Shown: in pieces, positions 17,396 through 24,930 of the stretch
Layout: every line of letters starts with the position of its first letter
Position numbering within the stretch: position 1 is the first letter of the stretch
Origin: Paenibacillus prosopidis
GTDB taxonomy: Bacteria > Bacillota > Bacilli > Paenibacillales > Paenibacillaceae
Direction of reading: 5' to 3'
Length of the DNA: 64,000 nucleotides
Assembly: GCF_003337375.1 (NCBI RefSeq)
Contig: NZ_QPJD01000002.1
Coordinates: forward strand, 124,001 to 188,000
Translations under genes and position numbers: made by a program
Notes under the pieces: model-generated
The model's database searches: none
What the model was told of the DNA's origin: nothing
Seen by the model: only the letters and a program-made list of their open reading frames with translations

Positions 17396-19139
17396 CGGAA
17401 TCCCTCATTTCATAAGGCAGCATCATCGTAACCTTCGTGCCTCCATTAGGTTCACTCTCCACCATAAGCCCGTATGCCTCACCGTAAAGAAGCTTAATGC
17501 GTTCTTCGATATTTTTCAGACCAAGTCCTGAGCCTTTCGTTTTCACTTCGCCGCTTAAAAGTTTAGCAAACTGCTCCTCCATGCCAGGACCGTTATCCTC
17601 AACGGATATGAACAAAAGGGCTTCTTCTACATAAGCATGAATTCGAATCGTGCAGGTGTCAATCATTTGCTCAAGTCCGTAATTGACCGCATTTTCGACA
17701 AGCGGCTGCAAGGAAAGCTTCGGAATGCTGCAATAAAGCAGCTTATCGGGGACATCGACATGAAAGTCGAGCCGTTCCTCGAACCGGTATTTTTGAATCG
17801 TCACATAATGGCTAATGATGTCGAGCTCTTTGCTGAGCGGTATAAGCGGCTCCTTCAAATTAATCGAAGTTCTAAGTAAGGAGCCTAATGCTTCGACCAT
17901 TTGGGAAATATGCGTTTGATTATTCAGCTTAGCTGACCAATTGATCGATTCTAACGTATTGTACAAAAAGTGCGGGTTAATTTGAGCCTGCAGCGCTTTG
18001 AACTCCGTATCGCGAATCGTGAGCTGCTTCACATAGTTTTCATGGATAAGCTCATTAATCCGCTCGACCATAATGCGGAAATTACGATGCATTTGCCCAG
18101 CTTCATCCATTGCCAGGGCCCGTGCATTCGGCTCATCCGTATATTCAAAATTACCTAGCTGAACCCGCTTCATTTTTGTATTCAGCCGTTCAATCGGCTC
18201 CGTTATCCCGTTCGCGAAAGAGATGGCGATGAGAAGGATGACAACGAACAATACGGCAAAAATAATAACAATCGTATTTTTAACTTTAACGATACGGTCA
18301 AAAATATCATCGAATGGAATTAGCGTAAAGTAAGTCCAATCGGTGTTAGTAGATGCAATATAAGTAACAAAATATTGTTTCCCGTTTGAACGGATAACCT
18401 TGTAACCCTCGTCTCCAGACAATGCAGCTAGTCTATCGATCGGAAATTCAGAAGCCTCGGGATAGATCGCTTCTTTATTTTTCATGATAATAAGCTGAGC
18501 GTCGTTGCTGTTCATTCCTTTGGCGAAGTCGCTAAACAGCTTCTTCATGTCAATTCGTAACGCTAAAGTTCCGATATAGTCGAGGTTGATCTGCTCGAAC
18601 GAGCGGACCTCACGCGCAGCAATTAGTGAGTTGTCATTGAGGTCGGGAGCAATCCACGTATTGCCGCCTTTATTGACCCTCGTTAATTGCTTAAACTCAT
18701 TTAAACGGTCTTGATTGACCGTGATCGAATTCGCTCCAACGGCATACTCATTATCGTTCACATCATAAAGCTGTGAAGATAACACATACTTATCAAGCGC
18801 TCCGATATTCACCATCCGCTCGCGGACCGTCGTTCTTACCACATAATTATCGTAATCAGACAACCCGCTCTTGATCGAACGTAAATAGTGCTGGATGGTC
18901 GAGTCCGTCGCAATCATGAATGAGAGCTTCTCCATTTTCTTCAGCTCATTTTCGATGCTAAGCGAAGACAAGCTGAGCGCTTTGGAAGATTGCTGATATA
19001 TTTCTTGGTCGTAAAAGTCAAAAGCATATTGCTGAACACCGATTCCAAGCACTGCAACGACTAACATAATGATCGAGATTAACACAAACATTTTGTGCTT
19101 AATTCGCAAATTCATATAAAGCGCTTTCAAACCAGCCAC
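17388..19139 (-). CDS. YesM-like sensor histidine kinase
   Basis: About 583 residues. Helix near residues 15-35, a large extracellular sensor of about 250 residues, second helix near 295-315 ending in HAMP ('ITEPIERLNTKMKRVQLG'), then the His_kinase domain 'LQAQINPHFLYNTLESINW' and an ATPase with 'PLVENAVNYG', 'DNGPGM' and 'GSGLGLKNIEERI'. Of the possible starts, the GTG at 19139 has AGGAGG at 9 bases; an upstream TTG is only 3 bases away from it. The gene follows a short conserved sequence (19156-19207) also found before ynzC. Confidence 0.9.
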   Translation of the reverse strand: MAGLKALYMNLRIKHKMFVLISIIMLVVAVLGIGVQQYAFDFYDQEIYQQSSKALSLSSLSIENELKKMEKLSFMIATDSTIQHYLRSIKSGLSDYDNYVVRTTVRERMVNIGALDKYVLSSQLYDVNDNEYAVGANSITVNQDRLNEFKQLTRVNKGGNTWIAPDLNDNSLIAAREVRSFEQINLDYIGTLALRIDMKKLFSDFAKGMNSNDAQLIIMKNKEAIYPEASEFPIDRLAALSGDEGYKVIRSNGKQYFVTYIASTNTDWTYFTLIPFDDIFDRIVKVKNTIVIIFAVLFVVILLIAISFANGITEPIERLNTKMKRVQLGNFEYTDEPNARALAMDEAGQMHRNFRIMVERINELIHENYVKQLTIRDTEFKALQAQINPHFLYNTLESINWSAKLNNQTHISQMVEALGSLLRTSINLKEPLIPLSKELDIISHYVTIQKYRFEERLDFHVDVPDKLLYCSIPKLSLQPLVENAVNYGLEQMIDTCTIRIHAYVEEALLFISVEDNGPGMEEQFAKLLSGEVKTKGSGLGLKNIEERIKLLYGEAYGLMVESEPNGGTKVTMMLPYEMRDSDV

Positions 19140-19155
19140 CAGCAATAGCCTCCTT

Positions 19156-19207
19156 TGCCAAGCGTAAACGGCTGAAGTGCGCCCTTCGACGAAGGGCGGC
19201 TTCCGTT
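19156..19207 (-). repeat. Short 5' leader repeat, copy before the yesM-like gene
   Basis: On the minus strand it starts AACGGAAGC at the methyltransferase stop codon, holds a GC hairpin (CGCCCTTC/GAAGGGCG) and ends CCGTTTACGCTTGGCA, directly before AAAGGAGG. A second copy with the same ends (16 of 17 identical in the right block) lies at 35238-35289 before ynzC. Confidence 0.6.
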
Positions 19208-20222
19208 ATTTTTTTTGCAAATAAAGTGTGATCTCTTCGCGATTGTGGAATAATTGCTTCGCTTTTTGAAGCGCAAACTCCGTTTCCAATCTTGAGATGA
19301 CATCCCTGATCGTTTGCAAAGGCTTGCGATGCATTAATTTGACGGTAATGATTGCGGTAGCCCCCTTCGCCAATGCAGGCTCAAGGTCAAGCACAAGCTT
19401 GCACATCAGCATCGGACTCCAGCTCATATCGCAGACAAGCAAGTCAAAGGAACCGGCATCAAACTTCACATCTGAAGCGTTGCGCTTTAAATAGGTCAGG
19501 GTTGGATATTCCAATAACGAAGGATGCAGATCCGCAGGATCGACAGCTGTTACACGCAAGCCCCGCTCAAGCAGCAGCGACGTCCAGCCTCCAGGCGCCG
19601 CGCCAACATCAAGCGCTTTCTGGTATTTGGCATAATTAAGCCCGAATTCACGTTCGGCTTCCAGCAGCTTGAATTTAGCACGAGAAACCTGACCCTCCTC
19701 ACGCTGGAACCGAACCGCGCCTCCCGGCCAATCAGACAGCATGTCCGATGGCGTACCAAATCCAATGTACAATTCGTTCACCGCTGCATAAATGGCGATA
19801 ATGATTTCCGGCTGCTGCACGACCGGCTCAGCGCCAATCTCTTCCAACACCGCATCTAGTACCGCTTTCGTATCTGCGGCCGAATAGAGATAGGCTGTAT
19901 TCGAAGTGCGTCTAATATGAACCGCTGTCCGTCTATTCACAAATGTAAGTACGGCATGACGAACCATATCCGACAATTGCTCTAAATCATTGGCATTTCC
20001 GGCAATTTCAATGGTTCTGTCAACCGGCTGCACATGCCGCAAAAATATCGGCTCCTGCTGATGAATCGCTTGCAGCGTCGTTTCACGGCTCTGCGGGCTG
20101 TTCATCAAAAACACCTCACCAGCTGCAAGCTGAGTGAAGGCCGCACCTTCTATGAGTCTCCGAAGCTCTTCCATTGCATAGGATGCATAACTTTGATTCG
20201 CTGTTCCGATCCATTGACTCAC
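19206..20222 (-). CDS. SAM-dependent 2'-O-ribose methyltransferase, FtsJ/RlmM-like
   Basis: A 338-residue protein. The C-terminal half (about 185-338) is an FtsJ/RrmJ-type methyltransferase: 'SRAKFKLLEAE' (catalytic Lys), the SAM loop 'ALDVGAAPGGWTSLLLERG', catalytic Asp in 'LLVCDMSWSP', Lys in 'AIITVKLMH' and Glu in 'REEITLYL' (K-D-K-E tetrad). The N-terminal half has no clear motif and may be a THUMP-like RNA-binding part, as in RlmM, which methylates 23S rRNA. Start is GTG behind GAAAGAGG. Its 5' side faces a 1.2 kb repeat region. Confidence 0.82.
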   Translation of the reverse strand: MSQWIGTANQSYASYAMEELRRLIEGAAFTQLAAGEVFLMNSPQSRETTLQAIHQQEPIFLRHVQPVDRTIEIAGNANDLEQLSDMVRHAVLTFVNRRTAVHIRRTSNTAYLYSAADTKAVLDAVLEEIGAEPVVQQPEIIIAIYAAVNELYIGFGTPSDMLSDWPGGAVRFQREEGQVSRAKFKLLEAEREFGLNYAKYQKALDVGAAPGGWTSLLLERGLRVTAVDPADLHPSLLEYPTLTYLKRNASDVKFDAGSFDLLVCDMSWSPMLMCKLVLDLEPALAKGATAIITVKLMHRKPLQTIRDVISRLETEFALQKAKQLFHNREEITLYLQKK

Positions 20223-20255
20223 TTTTATATGCCTCTTTCGTCGTTTATTACCCCG

Positions 20256-20470
20256 GCCCTTAAAGGGAGTTTAACACCCAGACCCTGAAGGGCTTTTACA
20301 CCCAAACCCTGAAAGGCTTTCGAACCCACCCAAACCCTCCCTTCCAAGGGAGGGCCCCGAGGGTCGCACCCTCTGGACACCCGCAATTGGACTAACGTGG
20401 GAGAGTCTGCGTGTTCGTGTGTGTAGTTTGAGCGTGGAACGCTTTAGTCCTATGGGACACGCTTCACTGT
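20256..20470. repeat. Left arm of a long inverted repeat
   Basis: This arm, reverse-complemented, aligns with 21234-21448. The best part (20262-20405) includes the hairpin CCCTCCCTT-CC-AAGGGAGGG, a shared block around the 20-base stretch ACGTTAGTCCAATTGC..., and three imperfect 24-base tandem units of type ACACCCAAACCCTGAAGGGC. The outer part holds GGGACACGCTT blocks repeated in inverse form on the right. Confidence 0.8.
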
Positions 20471-20581
20471 TGGTGCGCTTTGCGGGACACGCTTTATATT
20501 AATTAGAGATAATTACTAATAAGTCTCGGCTGTAAAAACAGTATCGAAACGGATCAATGTCCATGTCTAGCGCCTCTTTCG

Positions 20582-20611
20582 AGGTACTTGCGGACATGGA
20601 ATCCGTTATTT
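20582..20611. repeat. 30-bp direct repeat, copy 1
   Basis: AGGTACTTGCGGACATGGAA plus TCCGTTATTT, identical to 20632-20661 with a 50-base period. Lies inside the spacer of the long inverted repeat. A nearby inverse half (GTCCATGTC at 20558-20566) could pair with it. Confidence 0.85.
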
Positions 20612-20631
20612 ATCCGTTTTTTCCCTTTTTT

Positions 20632-20661
20632 AGGTACTTGCGGACATGGAATCCGTTATTT
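20632..20661. repeat. 30-bp direct repeat, copy 2
   Basis: Exact second copy of the 20582-20611 sequence, separated from it by a 20-base T-rich spacer (TATCCG followed by T runs). Confidence 0.85.
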
Positions 20662-21233
20662 GCCGTAAAACAGTTATTTTAAATATATTTAAAGACGTAT
20701 AGGAGATCCTATGTCCGCACAGTTTGTATTTTATGCCTCGTACACACAAATAGCGAATGTTATGTCCACATCCGCAAATCATGATCTACGGATAGCGGTG
20801 CCTCTTTGCAACTCTTATTTCCACTTAATTGCCTCCCGAGCTCATACACTGGTGGCTGGTTTATTTAAGCATAGATTCTTACACTACCCAATTAAACTTA
20901 CGAACTGCAAAAGTCATGTTAATTTCATTTATTATACTTATTTTATTCTTTTATTGAATTATAGCCGAGACAGTGTCATTGCGAGAAACTAATCAAATTA
21001 CTTCAAACGAATGTGTCTAGAATAGCCATTATTTTCATGATTTAATACTTCTAGGCTTGTCTTTATAAATTGCTCCAATTAGTTTCACCAAATATAACTA
21101 ATTTTCTCCCCGCGACTTCAAGCGTGTCCCATAGGGACGAAAGCGATCCTACACATAACCTTCTGATTTCCTTCTCAGTCACTAAATCGTTATTCGATTC
21201 ATTGATTTCCAGGTAACCCTAGCCCGTCCCATG

Positions 21234-21448
21234 CAAGCGTGTCCCCCAGGGACGAAAGCGTTCAACGCTCTAACCCGACCCGCGAGCAACTGTCCACCTC
21301 TCACGTTAGTCCAATTGCAGGTGTCCAGAGGGTGCAACCCTTGGGGCCCTCCCTTGGAAGGGAGGGTTTGGGTGGGTTCGAAAGCCCTTCAGGGTTTAGG
21401 TGTTAAGCCCTTTAGGGCTTGGGTGTAGAAGCCCTTGAGGGTTTGGGA
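21234..21448. repeat. Right arm of the long inverted repeat
   Basis: Inverse counterpart of 20256-20470. It carries the perfect 20-bp palindrome CCCTCCCTTGGAAGGGAGGG (21348-21367) and three tandem units of type AAGCCCTTCAGGGTTTGGGTGT near 21382-21448. It ends five bases from the cREC gene's stop codon and could also end transcription of that gene. Confidence 0.8.
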
Positions 21449-21453
21449 GAAAA

Positions 21454-21786
21454 TTATTCATCAGCTATTTCCTTTAATAACGCGTCCGGCATAGGTCCAT
21501 TATGAAGCTGGATATTCGTAGGCGCATTCGTCGAAAGCATGTGGTACATTTGCATGCGTCCAGCTGCACTGGATGTGTGCAGATAAATGTGTTCGGGGTA
21601 ACGACCGGACTCAACGATATGACGTACCACTTCGTAGCCTGTAGGCTGTGCCCAGCCTAGATCGTAGTCAAGCGATAGAATGCCAACCGTTTCAAGGTCC
21701 AGCAGCTGCTTGCACTCTTCGGCATTGCTTGCTAATACGAATCCCTTTGGACATGCACGGTAATCATCTAAATAAACATGAATCAT
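21454..21786 (-). CDS. Cyclic-phosphate processing receiver (cREC) domain protein
   Basis: About 110 residues, a stand-alone receiver-like fold: 'VYLDDYRACPKGFVLA' at the N-terminus, 'LSLDYDLGW' in the middle, 'TGYEVVRHI', and 'YLHTSSAAGRMQMYHML' near the end. These match the Response_reg_2 / cREC family, proposed from genome context to act on cyclic phosphates in RNA repair; the biochemical role is not established. The start at 21786 follows GGGGGA; an upstream ATG seven codons earlier is less well placed. It ends an apparent operon with the Fpg-family, HAD and mrfAB genes, fitting a repair or stress setting. Confidence 0.75.
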   Translation of the reverse strand: MIHVYLDDYRACPKGFVLASNAEECKQLLDLETVGILSLDYDLGWAQPTGYEVVRHIVESGRYPEHIYLHTSSAAGRMQMYHMLSTNAPTNIQLHNGPMPDALLKEIADE

Positions 21787-21828
21787 CAATGAATCCCCCA
21801 TCCACACATAGATTCAATGCTTGCTTAT

Positions 21829-22644
21829 TCATTGATCCTTCTGGCAGCTCAGGCAAACGTAAGCTTTTCGAGTAGATACGTCCATCCTCACAATCGTTGC
21901 GCCGCATCTTGGGCATGACTGACCTTCACGGTTATAGACTTTAAAATGCGCAAGATATCCGCCTGTTAAGCTATCGTCTTCGGCAAAAGGCTGCTCGCCC
22001 GCTCCACCTTTTGAAATCGCTTCCTTTAGCACTTTATGCGTAGAAACATAAAGTCGTTCCCATGTCTCGCGTTCAAGAACGGGAATTTTTGCATCGGGCC
22101 GCACTTCTGCATCGAAGCAGATCTCATCTGCGTAGACGCTTCCAATACCCGAAATGATATTTTGATCAATAAGCGCCGCTTTTAGAGTGCCTCGTTTTTT
22201 TGCAAACCGGTCAATGAAACGATCTACCGTTAGCCATTTTTCAAAAGGGTCCGGTCCTAAACGACCCAATTTCTCTTCGACTTCCTTAACAGACAACAGC
22301 TGCATATCGTCTGCACGTAGTCCAATACAATATAACGCTTGATCAGAGAATCGAATAATTAATTGTGCCGGTCGTTTTGGTTGATCGACATCGCTGCCTT
22401 TATACAAATAAGCGCCTTGAGCCATATGCAGCATTAGACGCTTTCCGTTATCCAAATGGAATAACAACTGCTTGCCGCGTCGTTCTACGAACCAGACAGC
22501 CTTTCCTGCTACGTCATGTTCCAGCCGTTCAGGACTTACTTGAAACGTTTTCGAATTTTTCACTTCAATACCGGTAATTCGGACTCCTGCGAATTGCTCC
22601 GCCAACAAAGCCCTGTATATATCTAACTCCGGCAGTTCCTGCAT
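21829..22644 (-). CDS. Fpg/Nei-family protein lacking the catalytic N-terminal proline
   Basis: About 271 residues with the complete Fpg/Nei layout: N-terminal domain, 'RRGKQLLFHL' (conserved Lys), H2TH region 'DQNIISGIGSVYADEICF', and C-terminal zinc finger with Cys pairs in 'CPRCGAT' and 'CLSCQ'. Two changes stand out. The family's start MPELPE is here MQELPE, so the Schiff-base proline is Gln. The usual GIGN is GIGS. If translation starts seven codons earlier, the N-terminus is blocked as well. It probably binds DNA, but normal glycosylase/AP-lyase chemistry is doubtful. The ATG chosen at 22644 is preceded by GGAAGGAAG. Confidence 0.85.
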   Translation of the reverse strand: MQELPELDIYRALLAEQFAGVRITGIEVKNSKTFQVSPERLEHDVAGKAVWFVERRGKQLLFHLDNGKRLMLHMAQGAYLYKGSDVDQPKRPAQLIIRFSDQALYCIGLRADDMQLLSVKEVEEKLGRLGPDPFEKWLTVDRFIDRFAKKRGTLKAALIDQNIISGIGSVYADEICFDAEVRPDAKIPVLERETWERLYVSTHKVLKEAISKGGAGEQPFAEDDSLTGGYLAHFKVYNREGQSCPRCGATIVRMDVSTRKAYVCLSCQKDQ

Positions 22645-22684
22645 CAAAGCTCGCTTCCTTCCCATGGCCTTCGTTTTGTTTCTC

Positions 22685-23497
22685 TTATTTCCTTCTATGA
22701 TCGGAAATATACGAACGAAGCTCTTCTAAATGATTGCAAACGATATCCGGCTTACAGCCGGCCTGTTCCATATAATAATCGATATTTTGAGCTGTCGTAA
22801 GCCCGGTCAGCACAAGCAGCGTCCCGCATCCGGCAGCCCTGCCGAAAGCGATGTCCGTTGCCATATTATCGCCGATTACCCACGTTGCATTAGCCGGAAG
22901 TCCGATTCTTCGCAACGAGTAGTTCATCAAAATTGGCGAAGGCTTTCCGATAAGCACAGGCTCCTTGCCGCCTGCCGCTTTTAGCATTGCACCAATCGAT
23001 CCCGCGCCAGGAATAAGTCCGTCACCTGAAGGCAGCAGCAAATCAGGGTTAGTCAATATAAATTGTGCTCCCCCATGAATAAAGCGGACCGCCTTCGTTA
23101 ATCGTTCATAAGTGAACGTTCTGTCAATGCCTTGGAGCACAAAATCCGGCTGCTCCTCCGTCAGTAATAAGCCCGCTTCTTGAACAGCGCTCCTTAGCCC
23201 TGTTTCACCTACCACAAATACAGAAGCGCCAGGATAGTTGTCAGCAATGTACTCTGCGGCCGCTTGCGCAGATGTGCAAACATCATCCGCTGTGGCCGGT
23301 ATTCCCATTTTCAATAACCGATCAGCCACTTCTTGCGGTGATGCAGATGAATTGTTCGTTACATAACGAAAGGGAAGCTTTATATCACGCAAATAAGAAA
23401 TAAGCATATCGGCACCATCAATTAGATGCGTACCATGGTATAACGTACCGTCAAGATCAATGAGTAAACCGCGCATTTCAGGCAGTCTATCGGTCAT
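22685..23497 (-). CDS. HAD-superfamily class IIA phosphatase (NagD/AraL-like)
   Basis: About 270 residues. Motif I 'GLLIDLDGTLYHGTHLI', motif II Thr/Asn in 'RYVTNNSSAS', a C2A cap region (about 80-175), motif III Lys in 'LIGKPSPILM' and motif IV 'WVIGDNMATDIAFGRAAG'. Family members dephosphorylate small sugar phosphates or nucleotides in the cytoplasm; several serve as metabolite clean-up enzymes. ATG at 23497 has GGGAGG at 9 bases. Lies between mrfB and the Fpg-family gene in the same orientation. Confidence 0.9.
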   Translation of the reverse strand: MTDRLPEMRGLLIDLDGTLYHGTHLIDGADMLISYLRDIKLPFRYVTNNSSASPQEVADRLLKMGIPATADDVCTSAQAAAEYIADNYPGASVFVVGETGLRSAVQEAGLLLTEEQPDFVLQGIDRTFTYERLTKAVRFIHGGAQFILTNPDLLLPSGDGLIPGAGSIGAMLKAAGGKEPVLIGKPSPILMNYSLRRIGLPANATWVIGDNMATDIAFGRAAGCGTLLVLTGLTTAQNIDYYMEQAGCKPDIVCNHLEELRSYISDHRRK

Positions 23498-23607
23498 AGC
23501 TGTATACCTCCCAAGCAACAAAGGCTGATGCCTTCTCAAAGCGGCTCAGCTTCGTTATCTATAACTGTCTGCTTACGCTTCCTGTCATATCGTTTAATGC
23601 TGCTTAT

Positions 23608-24930
23608 TCATCGAAGTTGCTTTTCCGCCTTACGGCGCAGCCGGGCTACCCGGTTCCGCAACGACTCGAGCTCAGCCCGTTTCTTCGTATCGCGACGCAG
23701 CAGCATAGATTGATTTAAAGCATACTCAAAAGCATGATTTGCGTGTCCCAAAGCGGACTCGTAATCCTTCACCTTATGTTCATAATACATGGCCAGCTCT
23801 ACGTTAGCTTCTTGAGCAGCCGACCCGTATTGCGTGGATGAATGAATAATGACCTTCTGCCACAATAACACAGCGCGCCCCCAATTTCCAGCCTTCTTGT
23901 CCCGTGAAGCAAGCATCAAAAGCGTAGATGGATTGGCTTGATCCGCACGCATGACCATCTCGAACATTTGCTCGGTAAGCGTGATTTTCCCCATTCGTTC
24001 CAGCCAGAGCCCTGTTCGAACCATCTCCTCCGGCTCTATGGGCAAAGGAATATATTCATGAATGTTTTCATTTAACAAATGACCAAAACGGATAGCTAAG
24101 CAAGCGAGTGAGAGCATATCCGTTTCATTATGACGAAATACGCCTTCAAGCGGAGCTGGATCACCATCGGCTAAAAATTGAAAATAAAGCTGAGGGGCTA
24201 ACGAACCCGGAACATCATCCTTTCGATGAATGCCCAGCCTTTCTTCTTCGACGTGGCTCAGTTTGCATGATATAAGCGTGTTTCTCCAAACCGACCGGGC
24301 AGGATGCAAAAAATCGAGATGTTGCGGCTCCCAAATGTTACGTCCAAATCCGTTCATAATGAATCGATTTTGAACTAGAGGCCAATCAAACGTCTTGCCG
24401 TTATACGTAGCAAGAAAAGTATAATGTTGAAGCTTCTCCGCTAAGTATGCGAGCATTGCTCTTTCCTCGGCAGGATGTCTGATCAATGTCTGCTCGACAA
24501 CAAAATGTTCATTCGACATATATCCTATGCCGACCATAAAAGGAACGTTCCCGGCGCCGACCCCTAAACCCGTCGTTTCTAAATCCAGAAATAACACCTT
24601 GTCTGCAGACATGCTGCGCGTCGGGTGGAATGCGGACAGACCGGGTACCGCGTCTCGCAGCTCTTCGATTGCATGCAGTCCATGGGAAAAAGTTGCCGGA
24701 TATACGATTTTCCGCAATAAGAAGCTGCCAATGTCGTTTTTGTACAGAATAACGCCGAACGACTCCCACACGGGGGAAAGCCATTCCGTTTCTTCTTCAA
24801 CCGATAAGGACGGAGCATCATGTTTCGGCTCATCCAATTCATCTAATGGCGGAGCAACTGGAGCAGACTTCAGCTCTTGTTCAGAGCGGTCCCCCCGCAA
24901 ACGATTCATTCTGTCGCGCAATCCGCTCAT
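23608..24930 (-). CDS. mrfB: RNase H-like exonuclease of mitomycin repair (MrfB/YprB)
   Basis: A 440-residue protein. After a variable N-terminal region of about 100 residues comes a DEDD-type 3'-5' exonuclease fold: 'LFLDLETTGLGVGAG' (Asp, Glu), 'LATYNGKTFDWPLV' (Asp) and 'HNETDMLSLACLA' (Asp). The C-terminus is helical and TPR-like ('AQEANVELAMYYEHKVKD'). Bacillus YprB works with the helicase YprA to repair mitomycin C lesions independently of UvrABC. The gene overlaps the helicase gene by 4 bases, which supports joint action. Confidence 0.9.
   Translation of the reverse strand: MSGLRDRMNRLRGDRSEQELKSAPVAPPLDELDEPKHDAPSLSVEEETEWLSPVWESFGVILYKNDIGSFLLRKIVYPATFSHGLHAIEELRDAVPGLSAFHPTRSMSADKVLFLDLETTGLGVGAGNVPFMVGIGYMSNEHFVVEQTLIRHPAEERAMLAYLAEKLQHYTFLATYNGKTFDWPLVQNRFIMNGFGRNIWEPQHLDFLHPARSVWRNTLISCKLSHVEEERLGIHRKDDVPGSLAPQLYFQFLADGDPAPLEGVFRHNETDMLSLACLAIRFGHLLNENIHEYIPLPIEPEEMVRTGLWLERMGKITLTEQMFEMVMRADQANPSTLLMLASRDKKAGNWGRAVLLWQKVIIHSSTQYGSAAQEANVELAMYYEHKVKDYESALGHANHAFEYALNQSMLLRRDTKKRAELESLRNRVARLRRKAEKQLR

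Larger units (their letters stand above)
20223..21453. other. Gene-poor region with inverted-repeat element
   Basis: About 1.2 kb without a convincing gene. It consists of the two inverted arms (20256-20470, 21234-21448), two 30-bp direct repeats, extra copies of an AAGCGTGTCCC motif (near 20452, 20484, 21119, 21235) and an AT-rich core at roughly 20690-21110. No transposase, integrase or target duplication was seen. Confidence 0.7.

Noticed and set aside
20711..20992. 93-codon plus-strand frame inside the inverted-repeat element, with GGAG five bases before its ATG
   Set aside because: The composition (many Tyr, His, Ser, Asn) looks like translated AT-rich intergenic DNA, pieces of the local repeats run through it, and no family resemblance was seen. 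A degraded gene cannot be ruled out.
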